Positions 23,671 through 35,317 of a stretch of DNA of 64,000 bases are shown here, piece by piece. Location of the stretch: NCBI GenBank assembly GCA_947311845.1, contig CAMZMU010000111.1, positions 19,080,533-19,144,532 on the forward strand. The letters are read 5' to 3'. This stretch comes from Poa pratensis. Lineage: Eukaryota; Streptophyta; Magnoliopsida; Poales; Poaceae. The notes under the pieces were generated by a model. The model was not told the DNA's origin and did no database searches. It saw nothing but the letters and a program-made list of their open reading frames with translations. Position numbers and translations under genes: made by a program. Every line of letters begins with the position of its first letter. The stretch's first letter is position 1.

Positions 23671-23689
23671 AACTTTTCTCCTATCGTAA

Positions 23690-24437
23690 GGCGAAAAAGG
23701 AAGGGAATATTTCGTTGCTCATCGTCCCCCTCATCACAATGCACGAGATCATCATATGGCACTTTTGCCATCCTTTGATTCGTTTCACAACTAATCAGCC
23801 ATTTGAACCTGAAGCACCTTTTCTACTTTTCCTCATAGCTAGCTAGTTCATGTTCCTGATGATTGCAATGCAAACCGAGTAGTTAGCTAGTAGTACTAGT
23901 ATGAACTTTGCAAACATCACCGGCTTTGCACGCCCTTTTCTCTCTCACACTTTTCTTGTTTGAAATCGTGTGTGTGCACGTTCAGTACTACACTCCATGT
24001 CGATTCATACAAAGCTATCAGCTTGGTTGCTGGCTGTGTGCATCATTTTAATGCAGAGGCCGGAGATCCACAACCCTTTTCCGAAAAAAAAATCAGCTTG
24101 GCTACATTCGGCATCGAGGTGGTCCGGTGACCATGGTAAATCCAGCTTTTCACTTTCTCAACCTTTCGTGTCTTTTCTCACAGCAGATTATAAATTTAGT
24201 TTAGAATGGCATAATTCAGTAATCATAAATTGAGTCTTAGTTTTCCCTTTAAAATCTTAAATGCCCAGCTTTGTAGAATAAGTGCACGAATTCCCTGTGT
24301 AACGAACATGTGAATTTTTTCCATGCTCTTGATAGCTCATGTATTGCCTTACAGCCTTAGGGCCTTTTCTATCCAAAGGATTTTCATAGAAATTTGGAAA
24401 TTTAGAGTTCTCGAATTTTATAGGAGTAAATGCATAT
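23690..24437. other. Spacer between retroposon and Copia element 2
   Basis: AT-rich sequence with short frames only; nothing recognised. The last five bases (CATAT) are the target duplication of Copia element 2. Confidence 0.5.
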
Positions 24438-25347
24438 TGTTGAAAATATAAGCAATTTAGCTATTGATTTAATCCGCGAAAACAGTAAATAGTTTATGAC
24501 TAGAATAACCAGAATTATACTAATCATGCGATCTACTTGAATAGTAGATAAATAGAACGAATCTAAAGCAACTACTACAAGCAGGAACTGTAGCAGTATC
24601 GTAAACAGGAAGATCAAGTAATCATACGGTGCAGCGGCAGCCGAAGCGTTGGCGTTGCTGTTGTCGCCCATGTCGTCGATGAAGAGGCTGCCGATGTCGG
24701 GGAAGAAGTCGTCGTTGGGGAAGAACTCGATGCCAGTAGTCGCGCGAGTGCGCTCCCCAAAAACCTGATCGCCCCTCTCCCGTACAGGATCACAAGAGGC
24801 GGGGTTCCGGAGGCCTACTGTCCCTTCAACCGGTGCACGCCGGAAGACGGGATGGAGAAGACTTGAAAGACGGCGGCGCAAGGTTTTTGAAACGGTGGTG
24901 CGAGACCATGTGTTGCGTATATATATGCCAAAATTGGCTTGGTTCGGTTTTATATAGTGCAGGTTGGGAGTCAAAGCAGCCCTCATAAACGCATCGTTTA
25001 TGATTTAGAACCTACCGTATTAAACACATCCGTTTATGAATTAAAAAAGGTCACAATAAACGTGTTTGTGAATCAGAAACGGCTGTATTAACTGTGTCTG
25101 TTAATGAATTAGAAACGACCGTAATAAACGTGGTCGTTACTAATTAATCAATGATTCATTAATGTTTGTGAATCAGAAACGGCTGTATTAACCGTGTCTG
25201 TTAATGAATTAGAAACGGCCGTAATAAACGTGACCGTTACTAATTAATCAATGACTCATTAATTTTCTCAATTAACAAAATATAATAATGTGCCAATGAG
25301 AATTTCTGAATTTATCTTGGACTAGTAAATACTAGTAAATTCCAACA
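24438..25347 (-). repeat. 3' LTR of Copia element 2
   Basis: 910 bases. Like its partner it contains an internal direct repeat of about 100 bases with the phrases GTTTGTGAATCAGAAAC and AATTAGAAACG, and a - strand TATATAAAA box near 24950. The long - strand frame in it is shared with the other LTR but carries one extra T that shifts the upstream part. Confidence 0.93.
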
Positions 25348-25905
25348 ATCCCCCACAAAGTCTCATTGGCTCATATCTCATCATTCAGTTCCAAAACATT
25401 GTTTTATATACCGGTACTCAGTGGAGACTGTTAAGTTGAACTTCCACTTAGAAACTTATGCTACACTAGATCACAATTTGGATAGTGGACAATGCCTTGA
25501 ACTACAAGTTTGCTGCGACTTAGTTTCACACAAGCACTTGACCAATACTGAGCTGCCGCAAGGCTTCCCCGCGGATGGAGCTTATGCGTCATACTCCAAG
25601 AACTTTCATGAGTTTATTAAAGAGCACCCAACTCTCACGGACTGCGATGTTTAACAGTCAGACTCATATAGGTGTATTCCTCAAGAGATGCTCTGCAGGA
25701 CAACATCTCCGCTTATAAAAGTAAGCCACTTGAAATACATTAAGATAAATATCAACCTGCCATACAGAATAGAAGAGTATTGCATCTTCATGGAGTGGGA
25801 AACATAATATAAGGATACTCTCCTCTCAGCTGCCCAACAGCTTGTCTCCCACTTCTAATTCACGGGATCTCCGATCACATAGAGTAGGTTACCACTGTGG
25901 ACAAC
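25348..25905 (-). other. Copia element 2 polypurine tract and 3' untranslated region
   Basis: On the - strand TTTGTGGGGGA lies next to the 3' LTR (25348-25358) and is a probable polypurine tract. The remainder up to the RNase H stop has no recognised coding content. Confidence 0.6.
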
Positions 25906-26524
25906 TCATACCGTGGGTCTCAAACCCATCTCCCTCGATGCACTATCTATCACATTACGTGATAAACCCTTTGTGAAGGGATCTGCCAAATTCTTAGACG
26001 TTTGGATATAATCCAACGCAATGACTCCGGAGTTTTTTAATTTTTGGACAGATTTCAATCTCCTCTTCACATGCCTTGATGACTTCATATTATCCTTAGA
26101 ACTTTTAATCTTGTGTATCACAGTTTGATTTTCACAGTTCATAAGGATAGCGGGTATTGGTTTTTCAACCACAGGTAAGTTCATCAAAAGCTCTCAAAGC
26201 CACTCTGCTTCAACAGTGGCTGTGTCCAACGCTGTGAGTTCCGCTTCCATAGTTGACCTCGTTAAGATGGTCTGCTTGCAAGACTTCCAGGAAACAGCTC
26301 CACCACCGAGTGTAAACACATAACCACTCGTGGCCTAAATCTCATCAGCATCAGATATCCAATTTGAATCACTATAACCCTCCAGTACCCTCGGGTATCC
26401 AGAGTAGTGAATTCCATAGCTCGCAGTGCCTTTTAAATAACGCATAACTCTCTCGAGCGCATGCCAATGATCATCTCCCAGATTAGAAACAAACCGGCTC
26501 AACTTGCTTACAGCAAAAGAGATG
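25906..26524 (-). pseudogene. Copia element 2 RNase H domain fragment
   Basis: The C-terminal part (25906-26187) reads KPIPAILMNCENQTVIHKI and then DYIQTSKNLADPFTKGLSRN, typical of Copia RNase H. The part up to 26524 also matches RNase H in other frames, so there are lesions within it. It is separated from the rest of RT by the solo LTR at 26530-28099. Confidence 0.85.
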
Positions 26525-26529
26525 TCAGG

Positions 26530-28099
26530 TGATGGCTACGTGTTGGTGAACCCCAAGAGGAAGGTTATGATGTAGACAGCTGAAGTTTTCCATTGAGAAA
26601 TCTACCCAAGGTTATCAATCCAGTAGGACTTGACGATCTATCAGAAGGTTGTTGATGTTGACTCCCCTGGCGCTAGGGAGGTTGCACCAACGTGGAATCT
26701 GCACAGACACAAACCAGAACTTTGCCCAACACGAAACAGAGAGGTTGTCAATCTCTCCGGTCTTGCAGAAACAAAGAGTTAAACGTATGGTGTGGAAAAC
26801 AGCAGGAAAAACAGCAAGTAACAGGAAACAGATGATTGCAGCAGGTTGTGTAAACAGTATGAGGAAATTGGACCAGGGTCCACAGTTCACTAGTGGTGTC
26901 TCTCTCAGAATAGATAACTAGCATGTTGGGTAAACAAATTACAGCTGGGCAATTGACAAATAGAGAGGGCATAACAAAGCAATACATGCCAAGATGTCTA
27001 CTATGAAATCTAGTTGGACATTACAACAAAGTACATAGACCGTTATTCCAACCGCATCTATGCCTAAATAATCCACCTTCAAGGCAGCATCCGCATCCCA
27101 TTCAGTATTAAGTTGCTAACAACAGATTATTGCATGAAGTAAAGTGTGTAATGTAATCAATACAAGTGCCCTTGGACACTGCACCAATATTTTATCCCTA
27201 GTAGCAACAGCACATCTACCATCTTAAACCTTTCTGTCACTGATCCAGATATCTAGAGACTGAACCCACTATCTAGCATAAATACCCCCTCTTGGAGTCA
27301 CAAGCATCTACTTGGCCAAAGCATCTACTAGCAACGGAGAGCATGCAAGATCAAGAGCACATAGATAAACAACTTGAATAAACATGGTATCAATATTCAT
27401 CGGATCCCAGCAAACACAACATCTAGCATTACAATAAGATGATCTTGATCATGTTAGGCAGCTCACAAGATCTAAACATGGAAGCACAAGGTAGAGAGAC
27501 AACCATCTAGCTACTGCTATGGACCCGTAGTCCAGGGGTGGACTACTCACGCATCACTCCGGAGGCAGGCATGGTGATGTAGAGCCCTCCGGTGATGATC
27601 TCCCCTCCGGCAGGGTGCCGGGAAGAGCTTCAGAACTCCTCCGATCTGATATTGACAATGACGGCCGCGACGGAACTTTTCGTGGAATATGATCGACCGT
27701 AATAGGGTTTTCGCGTCGCGGAGAATATATAGGCGAAGAGGCGGCGTCGGTGGCCGAGGGGGGCCACCACGCCATAGGGGGCGCGGGCCCACCCTGGGCC
27801 GCGCCCTAGTGTGGCGTGGCCCCCTGGTGGGTCTGCTCCGACTCCCCTTTGGACTCCGTGATCTCCTCGTGATATTATTGACGATGTCTTTTGTTTCGTC
27901 CAATTCCGAGAATATTTCCTTAATAGATTTTCTGAAACCAAAAACAGCAGAAAACAGGGAACTGGCACTGTGGCATCTTGTTAATAGGTTAGTCCCAGAA
28001 AATGCATAAAAATGATATAAAGTGTAGCCAAAACATGTAGCAATTGATATAATAACAGCATGGAACATCAAAAATTATAGATACGTTTGAGACGTATCA
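26530..28099 (-). mobile_element. Solo LTR nested in Copia element 2
   Basis: A 1570-base insert flanked by TCAGG (26525-26529 and 28100-28104). On the - strand it starts TGATACGTCTCAAACGTATC and ends CA, a start I associate with large grass Gypsy-type LTRs. No internal coding region or second LTR is present, so it is best explained by recombination between two LTRs of a former full element. ORFs within are chance frames. Confidence 0.88.
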
Positions 28100-28104
28100 T
28101 CAGG

Positions 28105-30770
28105 CCTCGTGGCACAAGCCAAATACATAAGCGAGCCAATAATCTGAGAATATCTCAGTTGATCTCTAGCAGTCTGTTGATTCTTTCGAAGCAACACACT
28201 AGGATCATATGGTGTCGGAGAAGGCTTACAGTCGTCATACCCGAATCGACTCAAGACCTTTTCCACATAGTGAGACTGAAGCAGTGTAATCCCACCATTA
28301 CCATCTCTCAGCAGCTTGATGTTCAAGATAACATCGGCTACTCCTAGATCCTTCATCTCAAAGCAACGAGATAAGAAATCCTTAACCTCCTTGATTAGAT
28401 CAAGGTTGGTTCCAAAGATCAGTATGTCATCGACATACAGACAGAGAATAACTCCCTCGCCCCCACCATAGCGATAGTACACACATTTGTCAGATTCGTT
28501 TATAATGAAACCTGCAGCAGTTAAAGTTCTTTCAAACTTTTCGTGCCATTGCTTAGGAGCTTGCTTAAGGCCATATAAGGACTTCAACAACTTGCACACC
28601 TTTGCTTCCTGACCAGGTACTACAAAACCATCGGGCTGATCCATGTAAATTTCCTCGTCTAACTCTCCATTTAGGAAAGCTGTCTTCACGTCCATTTGAT
28701 GAACGAGAAGCCCATGTGAGGCAGCCAATGAAAGTAGCACTCGAATCGTGGTCAGTCTAGCCACAGGTGAGTAAGTATCAAAGAAGTCTTCACCTTCTTT
28801 CTGGGTATAACCCTTGGCCACAAGCCGCGCCTTGTACTTCTCAATAGTACCATCAGGCCTAAGCTTTTTCTTGAACACCCACTTACATCCTACAGGTTTA
28901 CACCCATAAGGACGATCAGTGACTTCCCAGGTTCCGTTAGCCAAGATGGAATCCATCTCGCTACGAACAGCTTCCTTCCAGTAGTCAGCATCAATAGATG
29001 CATAGGCTTCTGAAATGGTACTAGGGGTGTCATCAACAAGGTACACAATGAAATCATCACCAAAGGACTTTGCAGTCCTCTGTCTCTTGCTCCTAACAGG
29101 AGCTTCATTGTCATCCTCCACAGGGTTATCAGTGTGTTCTATCGAAATGGTAGGTTCAGGAATAACAGCTAATTCCTGACTAGATGTGCTAGGTATCTCC
29201 TGATTTGATGAGCTAGGCATACCCTTCATGGGAAAGATATCCTCAAAGAAAGTCGCATCCTTCGACTCCATAATCGTACCAACATGAACGTCGGATACCT
29301 CAGATTTGACTACCAAAAATCTATAACCAACGCTATGAAAAGCGTAGCCCAGAAGAACACAATCCACGGTTTTTGGTCCAAGCTTGCGCTTCTTGGGAAT
29401 TGGAATATTGACTTTCGCCAAACAGCCCCAAGTACGTAAGTAAGAGAGTTTCAACTTTTTCCTTTCCCATTCCTCAAATGGAGAAACAGTTTTATCTTTT
29501 ATGGGAACTCGGTTTAGGACATGACAAGCTGTCAATAGAGCCTCCCCCACCATGCCTGAGACAGTCCCGAAGTGTCTAACATGGCGTTAACCAAATCAGT
29601 TAGAGTTCGGTTCTTTCTTTCAGCCACTCCATTTGACTGAGGCGAGTAGGGAGGCGTCCTCTCATGTATTATACCATGTTCCGCACAAAACGAATCAAAT
29701 TCATTGGAAAAATATTCTCCACCACGATCAGACCTTAGCCTTTTAATCTTTCGATCAAGTTGGTTCTCTGCTTCAGCTTTATAGTTTTTGAAGTAGTTTA
29801 AAGCCTCATCTTTTGTTTTCAGAAAATACACATAACAATATCTAGTGGAGTCATCAATAAGCGTCATGAAATATTTCTTTCCGCCTTTTGTCAACACGCC
29901 ATTCATCTCACAAAGATCTGAATGTATAAGTTCCAGTGGCGCCAAGTCTCTTGCCTCCGCAGCCGTATGAGACTTGCGAGGTTGCTTAGCTTGCACACAC
30001 ACTTGACACTTGGAACCTTTGACAGTAGTGAATTTCGGAATTAAATCCAAATTAGCTAGCCGCGTCATGCAACCAAAGTTAATATGACAAAGTCGTGAAT
30101 GCCAAACATTATATTCAAATTTGTGACAAATATGATTAATAACTTTGGTGCAAATATCTGACAAAGATAGGCGGAACAAGCCTCCGCACTCATAGCCTTT
30201 ACCAACAAATTGTCCATACTTAGATATTACAACTTTATTGGACTCGAAAACCAACTTATAACCATCTCGACACAGAAGAGATCCGCTAACGAGATTTTTA
30301 TTGATGGAGGGCACATGATGAACGTTCTTCAGGCGCACGGTCTTCCCCGAAGTAAACTTCAGATCGACCGTACCAACACCACGAACAGAAGCATGTGAGT
30401 TGTTCCCCATCAGCACGGGAGAAGTCCCTGTGACCTGGTAAGAAGAAAACATGGAAGCATCAGCACAAACATGTACATTGGCACCAGTGTCAATCAACCA
30501 TTCAGGAGAATGACAAACTGAAAGAATGGTAGGAAATATACCGTACCCAGATTCCTTCATCTCAGTGTCGCCGATGACAACATTGGCAGTCTTGCCGCTG
30601 TTCTCCGATGTGCGAAGCTCATGGCGGTTAGGACAGCGAGGTGCCCAGTGATTCGGATCACCGCAAACATGGCATGCTCCCTTCCTTGGCTTATTGTTGT
30701 TCTTCTTGAAGTTGGTAGACTGTGAAGGCTTGTGCCTATCGTCAGACTTGCCTTTACCCCCGATTTGTTC
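28105..30770 (-). pseudogene. Copia element 2 pol: zinc knuckle, protease, integrase, reverse transcriptase
   Basis: From right to left: the zinc knuckle CHVCGDPNHWAPRC near 30650-30695, protease WLIDTGANVHVCAD, integrase zinc residues WHSRLCH and CQVCVQAK, core acidic residues in LIHSDLC, LIDDSTRY and SNGVAERKNRT. A frameshift at about 29553 in a G-run then leads to RT with [34 protein letters not shown] and [11 protein letters not shown] runs to the solo LTR junction at 28104. The frame is joined to gag by another shift near 30770. Confidence 0.92.
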
Positions 30771-31932
30771 TTGTTAAACTTGGGCTTGTGGGGCGGCTGG
30801 TAATTCTTCTTCTGTACCACATGGGCACTAGAACCAGCCTCAGCAACTCGAGCACGTGTATCCTTTGCTCTCGCCTTCTCTTCAACATCAAGCGACCCAA
30901 TGAGATCCGAAACGGAAAACTCTTGTCTCTTGTGTTTCAGAGAAGTAGCAAAGTTGCTCCACGAAGGTGGAAGCTTGGCGATAATGCCACCGGCAACAAA
31001 CTTGTCCGGTAAATTACACTTAAAGTGCTCAAGTTCCTTAGCGAGTGACTGTATCTCATGAGCCTGCTGTACAACAGAGCGCTCATCAGTCATCTTGTAG
31101 TCATAGAATTGCTCCATGACGTACAGCTCGCTGCCAGCGTCCGAGGCACCAAACTTGGCCTCGAGCGCATCCCACATGTCCTTGCCGTTATCAAACGACA
31201 TATACGAGTCCACAATGGAGTCGTCAAGAACACTCAGAAGGGCACCCTTGAAAAGGGTATCGAGCTTCTCAAAAGCTTCCAGTTGTTCAGCATTGAGATC
31301 GCCCTCAGGCTTGCCTTTGGTGGCAGCATAGCAGTTACTGTTTTGAAACCAGTAAACTGCTCTCATGCGCCACCGTTTATACTGTACCCCTTTGAAGGGA
31401 AACGGCCTCATAGACGCGAGAAAGCCAGGCGCAGCAAATTGCCTATAATCAGGTTTTTGGATTGTTGAAATATAAGCAATTTAGCTATTGATTTAATCCG
31501 CGAAAACAGTAAATAGTTTATGACTAGAATAACCAGAATTATACTAATCATGCGATCTACTTGAATAGTAGATAAATAGAACGAATCTAAAGCAACTACT
31601 ACAAGCAGAAACTGTAGCAGTATCGTAAACAGGAAGATCAAGTAATCATACGGTGCAGCGGCAGCCGAAGCGTTGGCGTTGCTGTTGTCGCCCATGTCGT
31701 CGATGAAGAGGCTGCCGATGTCGGGGAAGAAGTCGTCGTTGGGGAAGAACTCGATGCCAGTAGTCGCGCGAGTGCGCTCCCCAAAAACCTGATCGCCCCT
31801 CTCCCGTACAGGATCACAAGAGGTGGGGTTCCGGAGGCCTACTGTCCCTTCAACCGGTGCACACCGGAAGACGGGATGGAGAAGACTTGGAAGACGGCGG
31901 CGCAAGGTTTTGAAACGGTGGTGCGAGACCAT
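30557..31932 (-). pseudogene. Copia element 2 gag, probably with a first exon inside the LTR
   Basis: The main gag frame runs from about 31442 with conserved MRPFPFKGVQYKRWRMRAVY and LEAKFGASDAGSELYVMEQF, then AKLPPSWSNF. A frameshift near 30770 diverts it before the zinc knuckle. Related Copia gags start well before MRPFPF, but only 20 bases separate this frame from the LTR. A long frame inside the LTR (31932-31652, 93 codons plus two bases) ends at a GTATGA donor. Joining it to the acceptor TTATAG at 31443 keeps the frame open into gag. This first exon is a prediction, so only the internal frame is certain. Confidence 0.7.
31443..31651 (-). other. Predicted gag intron crossing the 5' LTR boundary of Copia element 2
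   Basis: 209 bases with GT donor (GTATGA) and AG acceptor (TTATAG). The LTR edge at 31463 lies inside it. It would be removed from gag mRNA but kept in genomic RNA, which needs the LTR-adjacent sequence for priming. Confidence 0.55.
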
Positions 31933-32333
31933 GTGTTGCGTATATATGCCAAAATTGGCTTGGTTCGGTTTTATATAGTGCAGGTTGGGAGTCAAAGCAG
32001 CCCTCATAAACGCGTCCATTTATGAATTAAAAACGGTCACAATAAACGTGTTTGTGAATCAGAAACTGTTGTATTAACCGTGTCTGTTAATGAATTAGAA
32101 ACGACCGTAATAAACGTGACCGTTACTAATTAATCAATGACTCATTAATGTTTGTGAATCAGAAACGGCTGTATTAACCGTGTCTGTTAATGAATTAGAA
32201 ACGGCCGTAATAAACGTGACCGTTACTAATTAATCAATGACTCATTAATTTTCCCAATTAACAAAATATAATAATGTGCCAATGAGAATTTCTGAATTTA
32301 TCTTGGGCTAGTAAATACTAGTAAATTCCAACA
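31463..32333 (-). repeat. 5' LTR of Copia element 2
   Basis: 871 bases. A - strand TATATAAAA box lies at about 31970-31978, some 40 bases before the first ATG (31932-31930) of the LTR-borne frame. This spacing fits transcription starting just ahead of that frame. Confidence 0.93.
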
Positions 32334-32646
32334 CATATGTACATAAAAAATCCATTTTTTTGGAGTTCACGTGGGTATCAGCGACACTTGATTTGTAGTA
32401 TTGGATCCCATAGGATTTTCTCTTGAATGATTCCTTTGCATTACATTGCTAGATTTACATGAGAATTCACATTGACTCAACAATACATAATTAATGGGGC
32501 CGGCTGCTGCGGTCTGTGGAGTAGTAGGAGTAACTAAGTTGGTAACATAAGTACTACCTAGAAAAAAAAGATGATAGATGATGTGGCAATCATTTTAAAA
32601 GGTGAGACAATTGGATTAACATAACCACAGTGAGAGTAGTTAGTTA

Positions 32647-32919
32647 GACTAGTCATAGTGGGAAGTATCATACACTAGTATCATGCACATGATACTAGTC
32701 TATGTTACTAACTCCATAGTGGGTAGTAACATATTTGTGGTATCATATAATCATGCATTTATTAGCCTATAGACTCATCTTGTCTCGAAATCCGTTATGT
32801 TACGGTATCTACCTATGATACCACCATCATCTCTCTCCTAATTAATTGTAGTGACACGTCAGCTTTTTGCCAACATGTCATGCATGATACTACCTATGAT
32901 ACTCCCACTATGGCTAGTC
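32647..32919. mobile_element. Tourist-type MITE
   Basis: 273 bases with inverted ends GACTAGTCATAGTGGGA and its complement (CCCACTATGGCTAGTC), flanked by TTA on both sides (32644-32646 and 32920-32922). These are features of PIF/Harbinger-derived MITEs. Confidence 0.88.
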
Positions 32920-32977
32920 TTACCATAGCGCTTCCGAATGAAATATAAGTGTACAAAATAATAAATACAACCTTCTA

Positions 32978-33560
32978 CTCCCTCTGTCCGGGTATTCTGG
33001 GCCCCTTAGAAACAGCACCACAACCAAGGCAGGAACTGGCTGGAAAAGGAAAATTCTTGCTTATCTCCTATTAACTGTGGCTATTTATTAGGCGGGACAA
33101 TAAATATTGCATGCTAAATATGAAGAGGTAATTACATGCAATGGTCCAGTGTGTGTTTAGAGGAGGAGGTAGGGTGCTGCATACTAAGACTAGTCATAGT
33201 GGGGAGTAACTTAGACTAGTAACATACACGTGTTACTAGGCTAAGTTACCACCTCTATAGTGGGTAGTAACTTGTGTGTGGTGTCATGCAACTCTTCGTT
33301 AATTAGGTTGTACACTCATATTGCCTTGAATTGTGTGATGTTACGGTAACATAGCTAGTTACTCCATTTGTCTCTCTCCTCTTTAATTGCATGTCATATC
33401 ATCATCTTTGCCTATGTGACACTTATGTTACTACCTATGTTACTCCCACTATGAACAGTCTAATCTAGACGAGAAATTAATGCTAAACGAGCCTTATTTC
33501 TACCTAGTTTTGGGACACATAGTTTTTCATTATGGGACTTGAATACCCGGACGGAGGGAG
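32978..33560. mobile_element. Stowaway-type MITE with a nested Tourist insertion
   Basis: Ends CTCCCTCTGTCCGGGTATTC and the matching inverted end, flanked by TA. Without the nested element at 33188-33460 it is about 307 bases. Confidence 0.87.
33188..33460. mobile_element. Tourist-type MITE nested in the Stowaway element
   Basis: 273 bases with ends GACTAGTCATAGTGGGGAG and CTCCCACTATGAACAGTC, flanked by TAA (33185-33187 and 33461-33463). It is the same family as 32647-32919. Confidence 0.88.
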
Positions 33561-33567
33561 TATATTA

Positions 33568-33849
33568 GGCCTATGCCAATGCAAGTCTCTTAGCACGGTT
33601 TCATATGCATTTTGCTTATGTGGCATGCTAGTTAATGAATATACAGGGTGGGGTTGTATCTTAGCTAACATACAACCTTTTCACGTGGCCATAGGCAAAA
33701 AATTGTGCTAGCCCAATCACATGCATGCATGAGCCAAAAATCATTAAATTAGATACAACTCATAAGAAACAATACATTGGACAAGTTGTTGCTTAATTAT
33801 TTATTACACCTATGATAACGTGCTAAGATACAATGCATTGGCATAGGCC
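33568..33849. mobile_element. Tourist-like MITE (GGCCTATGCCAATGCA family)
   Basis: 282 bases with inverted ends GGCCTATGCCAATGCA and CATTGGCATAGGCC, and TTA flanks (33565-33567 and 33850-33852). Confidence 0.85.
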
Positions 33850-33852
33850 TTA

Positions 33853-33999
33853 CTCCCTCCGTCACAATAATTATACCATTGGATTTATATTGAAAATAAG
33901 CTTTTAATGCTATTATTTTTATGATAAAATTTAAATCTTGTTGACTAAATTAATGGTTAAAGTGTGTTTTTAAACTACGTGTAAACTGTGATGGAAGGA
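33853..33999. mobile_element. Degenerate Stowaway-like MITE
   Basis: The left end CTCCCTCCGTCACAATAATT pairs imperfectly with AACTGTGATGGAAGGAG at the right. The sequence after it to about 34080 resembles an eroded Tourist end (CAGTTAGTAATATAAACTAGTAACAT). Confidence 0.6.
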
Positions 34000-34597
34000 G
34001 TTTCCCACTATGCAGTTAGTAATATAAACTAGTAACATCAGCATGTTACTACTCTAAATTACTCACCACTGTGAGCAGCCTGAGCAGAGAAACTACTGAT
34101 AATATTAATAGATCTTAGTTAATGGGGCCTACAAAATCAGCACCTTGCCCAAATTCGTGTGTGTCAATCTTTAATCCAAACAATCTTGGATGAAAATAAT
34201 TTTTCACTTTCCACTCTCCCAAAAAGGTTGCTTGTTTGTGGACATGCACGATGATGACTGATAAAACATTTCGCGCCTTCGAGTGAATAAAAAATCTAAC
34301 TATTATTCAATAGATATTCTCTTAGATTTTTTTCCTTGTCAATTGTTATATGTATGCAACCACAACTGCCGGAGAAACATGTAGCACGAAGATGAGTGCA
34401 CCTTTTTGCATGGTGATGTAGTATTCTTGAAAGTCATGTTACTATACTCCGTCGAAAGGAATTGTTTGTTACAACTCTCAACGGCTCGTGAACCATTTAC
34501 ACTCGATCGGAACCCCGCCACCTTGCGTCTCCTGCACCGGCCAGTCCTCGTCTGCATGAAGTCCATGAATGCCGGATCGGGCACCGGCGATTCGGCG

Positions 34598-34672
34598 GCA
34601 TAAATAGCCGCCGTATAGCGCGTGCGCGCCCGCGTGACCCGCTCCCTCGCAATTCATGGGCGGCGTACCAGG
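34598..34672 (+). promoter_or_regulatory. Possible core promoter and first exon
   Basis: CATAAATAG (about 34600) could act as a TATA box. About 55 bases later ATGGGCGGCGTACCAG is followed by the donor-like GTAAGTAG at about 34672. No further exon was identified, and the following kilobase contains repeats, so this may be an isolated remnant. Confidence 0.25.
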
Positions 34673-34900
34673 TAAGTAGGCCAGTAACTATACTAACCGC
34701 ATTACCTGTCCCTTTTTCTGAAGCGTGACGTATACTGGCAGCACGGACGAATGCCTGCAGCTGCTTGCTTCCTCTGCACAGGTCGCAGTAACAGTGGCAG
34801 ACCGACAGTCAGTACTGGCAACTGTGTTGCAGTATCAGTCTCTGATTATGCACATGTGTGTTCGTGTAGCGTCGCTGTTGATTCTACGGGGCACGGGTTA

Positions 34901-35300
34901 GAGCATCTCTAGCAGAACCCGCAAACATGCGAAAAACTGTAAAACTCCGGCGAGTTTACGGTTTTAGGCTATTTTTTATCCAGAACAGAACCTGTAAAAA
35001 ATTGTAAAACCGTAAACGTTTTGCAGGCGCCCTTAAATGTGAGCCTCCAACTTGAATCTTTAAGGATTGGAGGGCGATATGCAGGCCACGAACCGGCCGG
35101 AATTCTTCGTACTCTCCCCGCGCCGCCGTCCGTTCCAAATACTCCAGCAATCGATTCCTCGCGTCTCCGGCAAAATCTGACACTGATGTTCAAAGATTCG
35201 CACTCGACGTGCCCAAGAGGTGGCCGTCCAGGCGAGCGCAGGGCAAAGCAGACGCCGGAAAGGCTTCCTACGTTGGCTCGGCGGCGAGCAGCTCGGACGG
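34901..35300. mobile_element. Left end of a Harbinger-like element (unresolved extent)
   Basis: After TTA (34898-34900) the sequence GAGCATCTCTAGCAGAACC resembles a Harbinger-type end, as at 38554 and 62669. I did not find the matching right end, so the given end coordinate is nominal. Confidence 0.35.
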
Positions 35301-35317
35301 GCGCGCCGCGACGGAGA

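Larger units (their letters stand above)
24438..32333 (-). mobile_element. Copia LTR retrotransposon 2 (7.9 kb including a nested solo LTR)
   Basis: On the - strand. LTRs begin TGTTGGAATT and end TTTCAACA, and the target duplication is CATAT (24433-24437 and 32334-32338). Gag, protease, integrase, RT and RNase H follow in Copia order. The LTRs differ by several indels (910 against 871 bases), including about 36 bases lacking in the right LTR, so this insertion is older than Copia element 1. Frameshifts near 30770 and 29553 and the solo LTR in RNase H inactivate it. Confidence 0.95.

Noticed and set aside
24402..24986. Frame in the left LTR of Copia element 2 as a separate gene
   Set aside because: It is the duplicate of the LTR-borne gag first exon on the other side, with a one-base shift, and lies in the 3' LTR where it would not be upstream of gag.
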